DNA of 64,000 bases from Toxonevra muliebris (taxonomy: Eukaryota > Arthropoda > Insecta > Diptera > Pallopteridae): assembly GCA_963691655.1 (NCBI GenBank), contig OY829326.1, positions 19,022,878-19,086,877 of the forward strand. The letters are read 5' to 3'. Below are positions 47,431 to 59,260 of this stretch, one piece after another. The translations under genes and the position numbers were made by a program. Under the pieces are notes generated by a model. The model saw nothing but the letters and a program-made list of their open reading frames with translations. It was not told the DNA's origin and ran no database searches. The stretch's first letter is position 1; each line of letters starts with the position of its first letter.

Positions 47431-49230
47431 ACTTATTTTTAAAACTTCATTACAACAAAAGCAGGCGCCACTGATTTTAGTATATATTTTAAACATATCT
47501 CGAGTTGCAATTTTCTGAACGCATTGTGGAAGGAACCACTAAAAGTACCTACAAGGAGATGAACCATTTAAAAAGCATGCAAAACTTTAATAGAATTGAT
47601 AGAAAATAACTAGGAAAAAATTATCTTAACTTTATTCATAGCTATTGTTAGTTTAATAAATACAATTTAATTATAATTTTTGAATGAATTTTTGTTTTTA
47701 GTACGCACACACACCAACACACATTCTCATGCACAATCATTCATAGACATACATACATAGATAACAAATATACAATGGAATTTTTGAGACTGAATTGATA
47801 GAAATTTAACGAGCAAAATAAAAAAAAAATATGTCATACAAAGGAAAAAGAAAATCACATAGAATCATGCATTTCAAACTTACATATACATACATTCGTA
47901 CTTTTAAAAAACTTCATAATTATTTTAATTTATAATTTAATTACTTATATATTTTTTATATTTAGCATTATTTCATATATAATTTAATAAAGAAATTTTG
48001 TAATATTCATAAAAAATTAAGCTTTTTTTTTATTAGTTTCATTAGCTAACATAGTTATGTTGTTCAGAATCCTTTGAATATTTAAATTCTCAACCTAACT
48101 CAACTTGTGTTTTTCTTTTTTATTTTTATTTTTACAGTGAAGTATGAACTGTTACTTTTTATTTTTTTCAATTAATTTAATGAAGAAATCCTGTTGTTTA
48201 TACCCAACTAAAAAAAACAAACCTCCAAGAGGCAAACCTTTACACAAACAACATCAACAATCCCATTAACAACATCATTACTACCAGCACCGCCACCATA
48301 ATCATTATTTCAATTGGTTGCAAATTGTTAGGATTAGTTTCTAATTTACATAAACGCTGAACACTGTATGCAACGTAAACTTATGCTAAATTGCTGGCGG
48401 GGGAGGAAGGGTATTTGAGCGAGTGGAACTAAGCGCAATTTAATGCGCTTCATGTGCAATAACTCGTTGCACATACAACAACATGATTTACTAGTTTTTA
48501 ATATGCATAATGATTTTATAAAAACTTTTAAGTAGAAAAATTAAGAGCGTTGAAAATTCTTATATGCAAAGAAAAATGAGAAAAACAGTGAACTATTTTT
48601 ATACTTAAGTACCATTATGTTGATACTGGAGTTTTCATTTGAACTAAATTTAATTTTTAACACTAAGCGTTTAACACTTTTAGTTTTTATCAAAGTATGA
48701 AGAGACTGCAAAAAAAAACCATATAAATTCAAGCCGTCGTGATAATGAAATAATGAATGGTTGGACTTATGACCGCTATATTTATTAACTCTACCTGCTT
48801 TTTATGTATATAAGACTTAAGACAAGTAAGTAATATATGGAACAGAACATTGATGGCCAGTCAAATAAAGTATATGTAGTAGTCCTTGGTGCACATAAAT
48901 CACTTTATCATTCTAGGTAAAAGCCTATTCATTAATCTTGATACCGTTACTTGTTATTATTTTATCAAATATAATAATTTTTAAACATTCCATTAATAGA
49001 AGAATACATTTTTAAAACCAGCTTTTTTTTTGAATGCATCGTTTGGTACTTATATTTCTCAGCGAAAACGAGTGAAATCTCCATCACAAATCCACCGGAG
49101 TATTATACACCCATGGTAATGAATATACTTCCACTATAAAATATTCAGTGAAAATTCATTTTTACAACAAATTAAAGGCCTTTTTAATTGCTTATCCCAA
49201 AATAAAGCGGCTTGGATGACTTTTAATCAT
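47431..49230. other. Intergenic AT-rich DNA
   Basis: A CA-rich tract at about 47704-47725 and many A/T runs. No supportable gene. Confidence 0.45.
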
Positions 49231-49234
49231 GAAT

Positions 49235-49800
49235 ACACTTAAAAAATCAGAGATTATCAAAGAAATTCGAAGTGATTTTGATTTAGATATTTTCACAAGA
49301 CGTATTGGAAACATTTTGCATGATTGTAAACATCTTACAATAAGGGTTAGCTTCCCGTAAACACTCATCACAAAAAGGCATGTTTCGAATTTGTAATGGA
49401 CCGGTCAATGCGAAACGATTATTTTTGAGAACAAAAAACGTTCACATTAGATATTCTTGACTGTTATAAACTTTTTTGGTACTATATATTTCTAAAAAAG
49501 AATAAGTCCGAAATTACCAAGGCTGTAGACTGATGACACTAGTTCGATTTGTTTTTAAACAAAATATTAGCATCTTTCGTCAAAAGTAAAATGAACTCCC
49601 ATGACTATCTACCTCTTCTGGAAGAGGTGCCTTTTAATGTTCATGTTAAAATTAATAAATGCAGCATAAAATCAATTAAGATAACACTTTTATCTATTAA
49701 GCCGCAGTTGAAACTGAATGTTTCAAGGAGAAAAATTTTGAAATAATGAAGTAACCCACTTCAAGCCTGGACTTGAACCCCATGGAAAATTTTTGAAGTG
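49235..49800 (+). pseudogene. Dead Tc1-type transposase, second relic
   Basis: The + strand, across several stops, gives IIKEIRSDFDLDIFTRRIGN followed by ILHD, which matches the Tc1 DNA-binding region (I..EL.L.VS.RTIRR.LH). LITKRH, at the KPLLTKRH position, follows. Near the end comes SLDLNPMENF, the SPDLNPIENxW block that precedes the last catalytic acidic residue of Tc1 transposases. Frames change and the middle is badly eroded. No inverted termini could be assigned. Confidence 0.6.
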
Positions 49801-51146
49801 TTTTTTTTTTTAATCAGATTTATTCACGTGGCATTCAGATTTCCAGTTTAAGTTAATTCTGTGGCAATAAGGAATAACAGCTAAACTCAAAAGTCGAATA
49901 AAAACCTGCTGCGTGTTTTATATTATAAATCCCAAAATGTTGATGTGATAAAATAGAAACAAAACCACAACTTTTTTTTTATATATTCGCAGCTTGAATT
50001 TCTGTACTTATGTTAATTAATTTTTTGTTTGAATTATGCAAATTGATTTTTTATTATAAAATTTTTTTCAACTATTTAAACTTCTCTATGTAATTATTTT
50101 TCATGTGCATGTATGTACTTAATTATGCACATTTACCTAAAATACTTAATTACTAATTGTAGCATATTTTTTTTGCATATAGCTATAACTATTAGTGTGT
50201 AATGTACGGACAGCATAATGAGGAAATAAGTGATCATGTGTTGCTAACTAAATTAACTTTTAGTATAATTTAAATATTATATATGTAATTAGCAAACACT
50301 AAAAATGTATTTTTTTAATGAAAATAGTGTTTTCTAAAAAGTGATGAAAAATTATGTTGTGTAAATTATTAAATTGTTTACTAACTAAAAACATTACAAA
50401 ATAAGCATATATGCAAGTAAGCCAGAGCGAGAAAATTCAAAATAAATACGGATAGATGCTTAGAAACTTTATATAAATGGCTGCTAATGGCACTCCGAAA
50501 CCACTCCACAATCCTCCAGCCCAAATTACATCAGTTATACAGAAACTGAAAAACAAAAATAATAATGAACAATAATAGACAGCTAAACTTTTTTTAAAAA
50601 CAGTAGACATTGAGTAAATTTTTATCTAGTATCTCAACAGGCTGTTATGACTTAATAGTACCAATATTAATTACTCTTAATTCTGAGCTAATAAGTAAGT
50701 AGAACTTTTTTGGATATCGAATCAGGAAGTTCTTCAAGCGAAAATCAAAAACCAAAAATAAATGCCAAAAAATGCACACTGTAAGTATGAGTGGAAAGTA
50801 CATACATTATTTCTTTCAACATAATTTTATTTTTGCACAATTTCTTATTATTTTTATGTATCGATGGTTAAGCTCACGAAAGTGGGCATTTTCTGTATTT
50901 TCCAGGTCTGCAACCTATTGCCTGCCGAGTGTATAGATTTTGTAAGTGTCTCAAGACAAAACACATTTGTGAGTTTAACTATCGATAAACACAAACAGCA
51001 TTGTCAACTGATGTGATTCTAATGCAGAAATCCCTTAAAAACCTATTTTTGTGCAAGTACTCAATCCTCTCAGGGCTCCGGTGATCCGGGCTCCGGTGAT
51101 CCAAAAATTAATTTTTTTAAATTTTTTCAGAAACAATCGCCCCAAT
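49801..51146. other. Intergenic AT-rich DNA
   Basis: No exon or repeat recognised. GGGCTCCGGTGATCC is present twice in tandem-like form at about 51074-51103. Confidence 0.4.
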
Positions 51147-51834
51147 CAGTGCTGTCGCTGTCACTTCAAATGAAGTTTTTCACTTCACTTTCAAGCACGA
51201 TACTTCGTCACTTCCTCTTTCATAAAAACACTTCGGTTTTCCAGTTTCAATGAAAAGCTAAAATTGATATAAAAAAAAAAATATAAAATAAATATGTTCA
51301 TATCTTTCAACTGTTTCGTTCAATTAATTTGCATTTCTCCTTAATTTGGAAGGACATCATTGACTGTAGCCCGATCGGTGTGTTTGAATCTATATTCCCT
51401 ATAAAAAGTAAGACTCCATCTAGCACATTTTGAGACAATTTTGTGTTTATTTAAATACCTATTTGGCAACATTGATCAACAGTCATTTAACTGATTAGAC
51501 ATTGGTGGAAAATAACGAGGTAGAAGGCGAAGCTTTTATTTTTTAATAATTTTATGCAAAAGGACTGACATCGAGAGTATGTACCCTCATTTTAAAAGTT
51601 TTGTCGGAGTCTTATTGGGTCTGCCTCACAGTAGTAGTGCTACTGAAAAGTACGTTTTTAGTAGTAGTAGTGCTGAAAAGGTTTTTTTTTTCGCAAGCTA
51701 AGCACATAAAACCAGATAAATTTTGATAATATGTCGTTTTCTCATTACACTTCACTTTTTCTAAAAATCACTTCGAAACACTTCAATTTTTTAAAAATTT
51801 CACTTCAAAAAAAAATTTCAAAACGACAGCCCTG
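51147..51834 (+). mobile_element. hAT-type non-autonomous element, family 1, copy B
   Basis: 688 bp, same orientation as the copy at 16387-17017 and alignable over its whole length. Shared blocks include CACTTCGTCACTTCCTCTTT, GATCGGTGTGTTTGAA and TTCCCTATAAAAAGTAA. Ends are CAGTGCTGTCGCTGT and (opposite strand) CAGGGCTGTCGTTTT. Flanks are GCCCCAAT and CCCCTAAT, an 8-bp duplication blurred by one indel. No transposase. Confidence 0.88.
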
Positions 51835-52855
51835 CCCCTAATTTAATAAATGTATATTCATTGAAAAGAAAATTAATTGCTATTTTGTAAAATTGTAACC
51901 TAATTCCCGACACCAGATTGAATTTAACTACGAAAATAAATTTAGGCAATATTTGTCCAAATACGCCAAATTTTCAATATGTTATAGAAAAAATTATTTG
52001 TTCAAACATGATTTCCCATTTCTTTTTTTCAGCGAAGGCGAATCCAGATTCGATTTCTAGTCGTTTCTAGTATCCTTATAAGCAAAAAATGGTTAAAAAA
52101 CTTTGTCTCTCTTTAAAGAAATATCTAATAAAAATATACTAAAAAAGTTGAAAAAAAATTTCTTATTGAGTCCCACAGATTGCCAGTGACCCATAAAAAT
52201 TTTAGTATTCAGATACGGAAAGCTTCTGTTTCGATTAAAAAAACGTTAACAAGAATGAGGGTCAGAGAATACGGTTAGATAGAGAGTATAAACGCAGTCG
52301 CCAGCGTGCGCCGGAAAGTAGTGGACGAGCGATACAAATCAAAAAACGAGTGGAGATGATATTTTCTTGTGTTATGTTGTTTTTTGCAAATCTGTAATAA
52401 AAAAAATTGGAGAAAATGGCATTTAAAGATTAAAATTAAAAGCAACATTGTAGACAAAGGACTGAAAAGTATAATCCTGACGGACAGACAGAGACGAGAG
52501 AAAAAAGACAAGAACGAATGGAGGAGTGGAGTTGATTTGTAAGATGCGAAGCGATAGAAAGTGCATTTACTTTCTGTATTCACTTTTAATTTAATTTAAT
52601 TATTTCCTTTTAAACATTAACTGAATATTCTTCAATAAATATGATTTCATTTTAAATATAAAGTTTTGATAGTTCTTTTATAATGAACTGTAAAACTAAA
52701 TTTTATTTTTTTTTATTATGATATACTGCAAGACAAGAGCGAAATATATTGAGCGTATGGATACACAAAACAATTATGTAAATGTGGAGAGTAAAAGAGA
52801 GTATAGACGTTACAACATGTGGTTAGACGCAAGTTGTATTGTAGTATGTGGATTA
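51835..52855. other. Intergenic DNA between two hAT-type elements
   Basis: A-rich sequence; the stretch 52250-52560 is purine-rich on the + strand. A minus-strand ORF at 52275-52583 is Leu/Ser/Phe-rich and has no support as a gene. Confidence 0.4.
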
Positions 52856-52863
52856 GCCTGTAC

Positions 52864-53705
52864 CAGTGATGAAAAAGTAGGTACAATTGTACCTTTTTCC
52901 GACTTTTTCGAACTACAAGGTACATTAGGTACAATTAGAACATTTTAGGTACAATTTGTCATGGGCCAAAATAAATTTAACACTTAATTACAAAAAAAAA
53001 AAAATTTGTAATAATTATCTACACAAATTTAATATGCCTGTACTTAACTTTAAAGCTCGCAGCTCCGATATTGCAGTCTATAAAGAGAAAATATTGCAAA
53101 AATAATTTTCCAAATCGAATGAAGTTTTTTTGCAAAAAAATGTTAAAGTCATAAGAAGATTATTGAAATTTAGCAAAAGTTTTATGAAATGTAACCTTTT
53201 TATGACTTTGAACCTACTCATAAACATTATCCGATTTAAAAAATTATTTTTGCATTATGTATGTTTCCTTTTATAAACAATAATAACAGTGCTCTAAGCT
53301 TTGAAACAAATCTTGGCTAAAAATTTTTGAAAAATCGAAAATTATGATAAAAATTCCGGAATTTTCATGACGAATACTATCAGATTTCAAAGTTTGTTTC
53401 CCCTTGATTAGATGACTAAAGACTTTGCGCCTCTCTTAGTTTCGGATTTTGTTATGCCCTAAAATGTTATTTTTTATAACCAATTTGTTTGACTCATTGT
53501 ATATGTGCTGCAATAATTTAACCTAATTTATATATAGCGAATATCGTGTTCATGTTTCATTTACTTTTTTAAGCGTTAACTTTTAAATGAAAATTAAATT
53601 TCTTACAAAAGCGATGAACCAATATTTTAGGTACATTAATGCTCATTTAGGTACAACTTTTTTGCTACATTAGGTACAATTTAAAATTTGTAATTTTCAT
53701 CCCTG
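52864..53705 (+). mobile_element. hAT-type non-autonomous element, family 3
   Basis: 842 bp. The left end is CAGTGATGAAAA; the right end on the opposite strand is CAGGGATGAAAA. It is flanked by the perfect 8-bp duplication GCCTGTAC at 52856-52863 and 53706-53713. AGGTACA or AGGTACAAT is repeated about seven times, clustered within 110 bp of each end, as expected for transposase-binding subterminal repeats. No coding capacity. Confidence 0.9.
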
Positions 53706-53947
53706 GCCTGTACTCAATTTCTGGTGTGCACACATGTTGTATCGTGGATAGCTGACTTGAGTTTTCTGTCGTTTCACTCAGCACCACTAGTATGTGTTTC
53801 ATGTGTTTCATAATTTTTGAATACTGAATCAATTCTGTGCCTTTACACCTACCTAACGCGTGAAAAAGGGTTGGCTTTAAAAAATAAAATACCATACATG
53901 GTATCAACTCTGACAAGGTAAGCTTCTAAGAGCACTGCTTTTATTTC

Positions 53948-53980
53948 GCCGTTCCGATTCGGCATGAAACTGTACGACTT
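53948..53980 (+). repeat. Short SINE-body fragment
   Basis: GCCGTTCCGATTCGGC followed by ATGAAACTGTACG resembles the GCCGTTCGGAATCGGCGTTAAACTGTAGG segment of the SINEs at 240-696 and 34705-35018. Only this part is preserved; the GCCG...CGGC hairpin may help conserve it. Confidence 0.5.
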
Positions 53981-55478
53981 CCCCATTCATGTACAAAGTT
54001 TAACACCTGCATGATCGTACGTTAGAACATGATTCGATATTAGATTTCTATCTTAGTAACTCTAAGCAACGATTTCACTGAAATGTTGCCAAATTTCTTA
54101 CCTTTAATCAAATCACAAAATAAATTTGTTTCTTTTCAAATAGAGGTGTTGAATGTTTTTTCCACGAAACCTTTGTTTCATTGTATTTAATTTAGAGGTA
54201 CTTCAAATTCACACACAAATATTCAGCAAAACATAGAAAACAGACTAAAACATTATGCCAAATTTATTTTCTGGGTGCAGTTATTCAGCAATTCATACAG
54301 AAAGGAACGAAAGCCAACAAAAAGTAAACAAATCTATTTCACTAAAAGAAAAAAAAAGTAACCGAATAAAAACCTGAGAAGCACCACAAAATTTTCTTTG
54401 CAAATGGAATTTACGAGCAAATTAATGAGTTGGCAAACCTGTGCAACTTTCCTTTCAACAGAAACAGAAGCAGTGAAGCAACGGGGTGAGTAATGTGAAA
54501 CTATTTTCTACAAACAAAAACCGAAAATTCTTAAATGGCATATAAAGCAACAAATTTGCCAAGTCCAAGTTCAACACTACGTAGTAATTTATGTCTATTT
54601 ACAAAAGAACGAACTATGTAATTATTTCTAGTTCATGCAAATAAAAATAGGTTTCTTTTTTACGCAGAGACTTAATGGAAATGTATTACATACAAAAACA
54701 AACAAAAGAAAAAGCGGCCAAAAAAGTGAACAGTGAAGAGTGAAGTGACATGCGACAGCATTTTTTTAAGGACATTTATAATGTTGACATGTGCATAGAC
54801 CGACCAGCAATTTAAATAGGCCAGCATATTGTCAATGTGGCTGCCTGCTTGCCAGCCAGCCTACAAGGATACGCCACACAAAGAGGATATGCGCGCTTTT
54901 TTTTTAGCGTTTTTTCTCTTTTTTCTATTTTATTTTAACTTTTGTGTGTGGCTTTTTTGGCGGAAGTACAATTTGACAACTACAAATATGTAGAAGGCTC
55001 ACACACACAACAATGACAGGTTAAAACACAGACGCACACACAAACAGACAAATACACACAACGTCAAGATAAATGACATTATGTGAGTTTATTTCTATAT
55101 GTATGAATGTATGTATGTTAAGCTTATTCATGGAAATAGAAGGCGAACACTTGCCACTGACAGTATACAGTACACGCATTTTATGCCAGTTAACGCCTAT
55201 TTATGACCACCGACGACCGCCCTACGGACACACCACATGCTCGGCTCGCACTCGATGGATGGCAGAACATGATGTTTGCACGTCTAAGTGAATGACAATG
55301 AATGACTGGGATAAACGTCATCATATTACACATAATAAAACAACAACAAGAAAAAAGTTTCATTGCGGCTCATAAAAAAAGTAGGTAGTAGCAGGTAGCA
55401 GGTAGTAAATAAAAGAAGAAAATGTTTATATTCGCAATTTTCCAGTTGACTGCGAGTAATTATTGTTTGAAGCAGCAT
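53981..55478. other. Upstream region of the second gene
   Basis: Contains repeated CA-type tracts at 55000-55060 and a block at 54830-54900 (GCCTGCTTGCCAGCCAGCC) with more balanced composition, as upstream regulatory DNA often has. No coding exon was supported. Confidence 0.4.
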
Positions 55479-55515
55479 AGTTCGGTTGTGAATACGGTGC
55501 AAAACGGACGTGTTG
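55470..55515 (+). promoter_or_regulatory. Inr/DPE core promoter of the second gene
   Basis: CATAGTTCGGTTGTG carries an initiator-like AGTT with A at 55479. GGACGT sits exactly at +28 to +33 and matches the DPE consensus RGWYVT in all six positions. The Inr itself is weaker (AT instead of TC before the A). No TATA box lies upstream. It is about 197 nt ahead of the first ATG of the ORF, a plausible leader length. Confidence 0.6.
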
Positions 55516-55675
55516 CTTTGCCTTTAGCAGTTACGTTGCGGAAATGAAGTCGCCGCAAAGGAAAGTAGAATAGTACAAACCGCGTGCGTTTCTACAGAAT
55601 CTGAGTATAAAGAAATATACAAGTAAAATTCAGACAACTTAACAACTACACGCATTCATTTCAATACCAAACATA
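55479..55675 (+). other. Predicted 5' leader of the second gene
   Basis: 197 nt between the predicted start site and the ATG, A-rich near the end (CCAAACATAATG). Confidence 0.45.
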
Positions 55676-56068
55676 ATGAAAAAACAAGAATCTTCAAGGG
55701 AAGACGATGACAGTGCAACTGCAAGCGTGACTGCAATTGTCTCTCCAGAGAATGAAGATAGTTATTACATTATTAGCCCTCAAAATCCTATTGATTCTAA
55801 TATCAATGTACAAGATAATCGCAATCGACGTCGTCTATCGACATTTACCACTACTCCCAGCTTAGCTATGCACGATATAGCTGAAGAAGCAGCAGCTGCT
55901 GCTGCTAGCAGAAGAATGACACTTGATGGACCTCCACCACCACATGCACCACCACCGTATGACTATCGCCGTCCCAAACCTGGTATACTACGGTTGGATG
56001 TGCATAAACCAAGACGTTCATCAGGTGGTTCTGTTGAGTTTCGTGAGCAACCACAAATGTTGGGCGAG
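55676..56068 (+). CDS. First coding exon of an unidentified gene running off the right edge
   Basis: 131 codons from ATG in a good fly context (AAACATA-ATGA) to CTGTTGGGCGAG-type donor MLGE|GTGAGT, phase 0. The product has an acidic start (MKKQESSREDDDSATASVTA), then a basic Ser/Thr phospho-site (RRRLSTFTTTPS), a run of seven Ala after AEE, a Pro/His stretch (GPPPPHAPPPYDYRRPKPGI) and a basic segment (LRLDVHKPRRSSGGSVEF). No transmembrane segment or known domain lies in this exon; it looks like a disordered cytosolic N terminus. The C-terminal domain that would identify the family must be beyond the window. Codon texture and promoter placement make it very likely real. Confidence 0.85.
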
Positions 56069-57085
56069 GTGAGTTTACTTTTGTTTATTTAGTTTGCGCT
56101 AATAAATCGATTGGCAATTTATACTGTTATATTATGTTAACAAGTGTGTAAAAGTTTTTACGAATATTTTTATTTAGTAAAAAGTAACCGTATACATCTA
56201 CAAATGTAATTGCAATAAAATACAAATAATTTTTAAGTATTGGCTAGAAAATTTGCTTTTTTTATAATTCTTAAGTCGTAGAAAAGCTTTGATAAGTCTA
56301 AAATTGAAACATTTGAAACAATGTGCTTTAATGATGTGTCATAAACATCGCTATTTCTCATTCACCGTTACAGTTTAGTACTGAGTAAAGTAATGGCTAT
56401 TTCATAGAATTGCTTACTTTATCTAAAATTATGCAAAATTTGGGGAAAGATCTATGCTAGGACATAAAGTTTAGTTTAATCAATAAGTTTATTAGTTATA
56501 TTTCTCTTTTAAAAAGACTTTCTGCTCTTTTTGTCAAGCTAAAGTCTTACAGGATCTTTCTTTTTCATATTTTTAGATTTCAAAAATCTCAAGGAAATTA
56601 CAATAAATAGAAAATCGCCATACGAAAAATTCTTACAAGACAGGACAAAAACCCCATATTTCCTATTAACTATAAATTTTTCTCAAGTTTTAAAAATATT
56701 AAAAGTTAGGGATCTAATATAAAGTACAAAATGACGATTATTTATTTTCATAAAATTTCTATTGAAAAGCTGAAAACTCTCTTGAAGATCTCTTAAACTT
56801 AATGAACCTCTAAACACAGAAAATTGAAATTTCTATTAATTGCTTTACATCTTGACAGAAAATGTTTGATTACATTTTTTTTCAAGAGCCTTCTAGTCTC
56901 ATAGGACTGGCCACTCAGTAAACAGAGGAAATGTTTATTTTAATAGCTTGAAAATCGAAGGTGTAGTGTTCTTTTATTGTAATTTTTTTTTATGACACAA
57001 GCCTACGTAAGAGCTTTTTGCATCCATTCGTTATGTGTGAGCTATATTTTCACGGCGAAATGAAAAGTTTTTCTTGGTTAAGTTT
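56069..57085. other. First intron of the second gene, left part
   Basis: AT-rich intron with no recognisable repeat before the tRNA-like block at 57110. Confidence 0.45.
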
Positions 57086-57109
57086 TACCAACCTAGAATT
57101 GGTGCTGTG

Positions 57110-57185
57110 CCAACCATGCCAAGCTTGCACCTTGGCACGCTGCATTCTAGCACACTACCCACTACGCCATGGTAACAACCAGCGT
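57110..57185 (-). repeat. tRNA-like SINE relic
   Basis: On the minus strand, ATGGCGTAGTGGGTAGTGTGCTAG contains the perfect A-box match TGGCGTAGTGG. The only B-box candidate, GGTGCAAGCTT, is poor. This is most likely a decayed tRNA-derived SINE head of a family different from the one at 240-696. Confidence 0.4.
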
Positions 57186-57235
57186 TCTTTGTACCCAGCA
57201 GTTATACAAAAGCTCGTTTAAACTTCTCGACTGTT

Positions 57236-57420
57236 ATAGTATTTTTCAGACAGAAATGAAGGCAATATATAATGCTTTTGAAAGGCAATGTACGTATGTA
57301 TATTAGTTAGTGCCAACAATATATTTGAACTTCTGGTATTATAGGAAATGAGGTGACGGATAAACTTGTGAGGCAGGGTCATGTCCTAAGGGCAGCATCC
57401 TCCGACAATCCATCATCACT
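57236..57420 (+). pseudogene. LINE RNase H fragment
   Basis: The + strand contains VFFRQK/FQTEMKAIYNAL-like wording, then SGIIGNEVTDKLVRQGHVL, which matches the HxGIxGNExADxLAR(K)G motif of the RNase H domain of non-LTR retrotransposons. Stops separate the two. It may belong to the same family as the 3' LINE end at 62840, which holds the next part of such a protein, but that is inference. Confidence 0.6.
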
Positions 57421-59232
57421 CAGTTTTCAGCTTTTGATAGAAGAGTTTTTACAACCTCAAATAGAAAATGGAGGTATCAAAAGTCATCTTCAATGTCAAA
57501 ACTTTTCTGTTCTCAATATTTTCGCCCCAAAGCTGAGTTTTTGATTTCATACATGTTTCATATTTAAATTCTGTTTACTGATTTAATTGACCACCGTTTT
57601 CTTCACAACTTTCTATAAATTGTATTTGTTATTAAAGTAGGTAAATGTGACACTACATTGCTTTAAAATTATCACGAAATTTCACATTAGCTTCAAAGAG
57701 GAATAGAGAAAGGAGATTCTGGTTTCAACGGAATCTTATGGAAAATTTCATGCTTGAAAATGAATAGTAGTGGACGACCTCATTTCAATAATGCCATGGA
57801 GATGAAGATCGGACAAAGACCGGCGCAAATATCTTAAGTAAATCGCATAAAAAATAACTGAAAAGAACCAAAACCAAAACATTTTTAGATGTCTATTATT
57901 TGTAAACTGTTTCTTTTTTGGCAGAAAGTAGCTTAACACAAATTGGTACCATACAAAATACGATTTTTAGATGATTTTTCAAAACGATCTAGTTCACGAT
58001 TACTTACCGCCAAAGCCTGCTCCCTGACACTTTTGCTTGTCTAGTTTCTTAAAACGTTTTCACTTCGTTTCACTTACAGTTTGCTTCTTATAAAAATTAA
58101 AGCACTTAACAGAATTTATACGAACGTATCCTAATTGAAATGCAGAATTAATGACTCTCAATTTGTTCTTCTTTAATCCTTCAAATGTAATCGTTTTCCT
58201 TAATTATATTCGTATAAATTCCATTAAAGTTGTATACCCAGTAGACCGCAGACATTTTTACTTTCCGCAGCATGCTGCCAGTAAATTATTCATTAATTAA
58301 AAAAAAAGTAGGTATTCAACTTAAAATTATGTGTTATGATAGCGAGGAAAAAAATAAATAAATTGCAATACAATAAGAGTCATTTATGTCACACTTGCGA
58401 GCCGCAGCAGCAGCAACAAACAGCAACCACCGCCGTCGCCACATTTAAAATGCATTCATGTAATTCTAGGTACTTTACATTTCCCCACCCACTGCGAAAA
58501 GAAGTTGAAGAAAATGTTTGCACACAATCAAACCAGCCATCAATGTAGGGGGAGGTAGGGAGCACAATGTAAGCACATAGTTGAAGTGGCTGGCACTGGC
58601 AACATTCACTTTCATTATTACATAGTATCCTGGCTGGAAAATGTAAAATTGCATTTCCAATATGCTGCAAACGATGATAGTGAACGTCGCACAGCAAGTG
58701 GCAACTACTAACAAGTAGCAAATAGCATGTGGCATTTGGTGGTGCAAGTGGCAAACTGTTATGCGAGCGCTATATTCTCGTCTGCTGTTATTGCTTGCCA
58801 TTGAAATTGCATTAATTAACGTGCGCTGCTGCTGCTCAGAACGAACTGTTGCCATCGCGCCGCTCTTGTATTTTTTTTTTAGTCTAGTTGCTGCTGCAAC
58901 TACACAGAAAATTCACAATAATTAAAAAAGTGCAAAGTGAAAATGAAATTGATATTTTAACTTTCTTGAAACTCAAAGTTTTTTTCTGTGGCTTTTTTTC
59001 TGTAATGAAACTTTCTTTATCTTGTGACGGACGTTTTTAAGTGTAAATGAACTTGATTGTTGAAAACATTAAATTCATTTAAAAATTAAAATTTTAAAAA
59101 TATTTATCTTATGTCGCATTTTGAAATGTCGTTAGCTGCCAGTGGCATTTTATAATTTTTTCATCATTTGTTGGGTTGCTTGTTTGTTTTAATCAACGCA
59201 TCACTTTACCATTTCATCTTCATTAATCAAAG
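57421..59232. other. Intron of the second gene
   Basis: AT-rich to 58370. From about 58380 to 58870 there are opa-like CAG/CTG runs and a more balanced composition, possibly regulatory. ORFs on both strands there overlap and have no domain support. Confidence 0.4.
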
Positions 59233-59260
59233 CTGGACGAACAACGAACCTTCACCGATG
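59233..59260 (+). CDS. Candidate 28-nt microexon of the second gene
   Basis: TTCATCTTCATTAATCAAAG|CTGGACGAAC...CACCGATG|GTAAGAT. The phase 0 acceptor matches the phase 0 donor at 56068 and would extend MLGE with LDEQRTFTD plus one base of the next codon (phase 1 out). The donor fits consensus well; the acceptor tract is moderate. Evidence is splice signals and phase only, so it could be a chance pair. Confidence 0.5.

Noticed and set aside
58389..58855. Overlapping minus-strand ORFs of 121 and 126 codons
   Set aside because: Two frames overlap across CTG/CAG-rich DNA, and the Cys/Val/Leu runs come from the triplet repeat. No recognised family.
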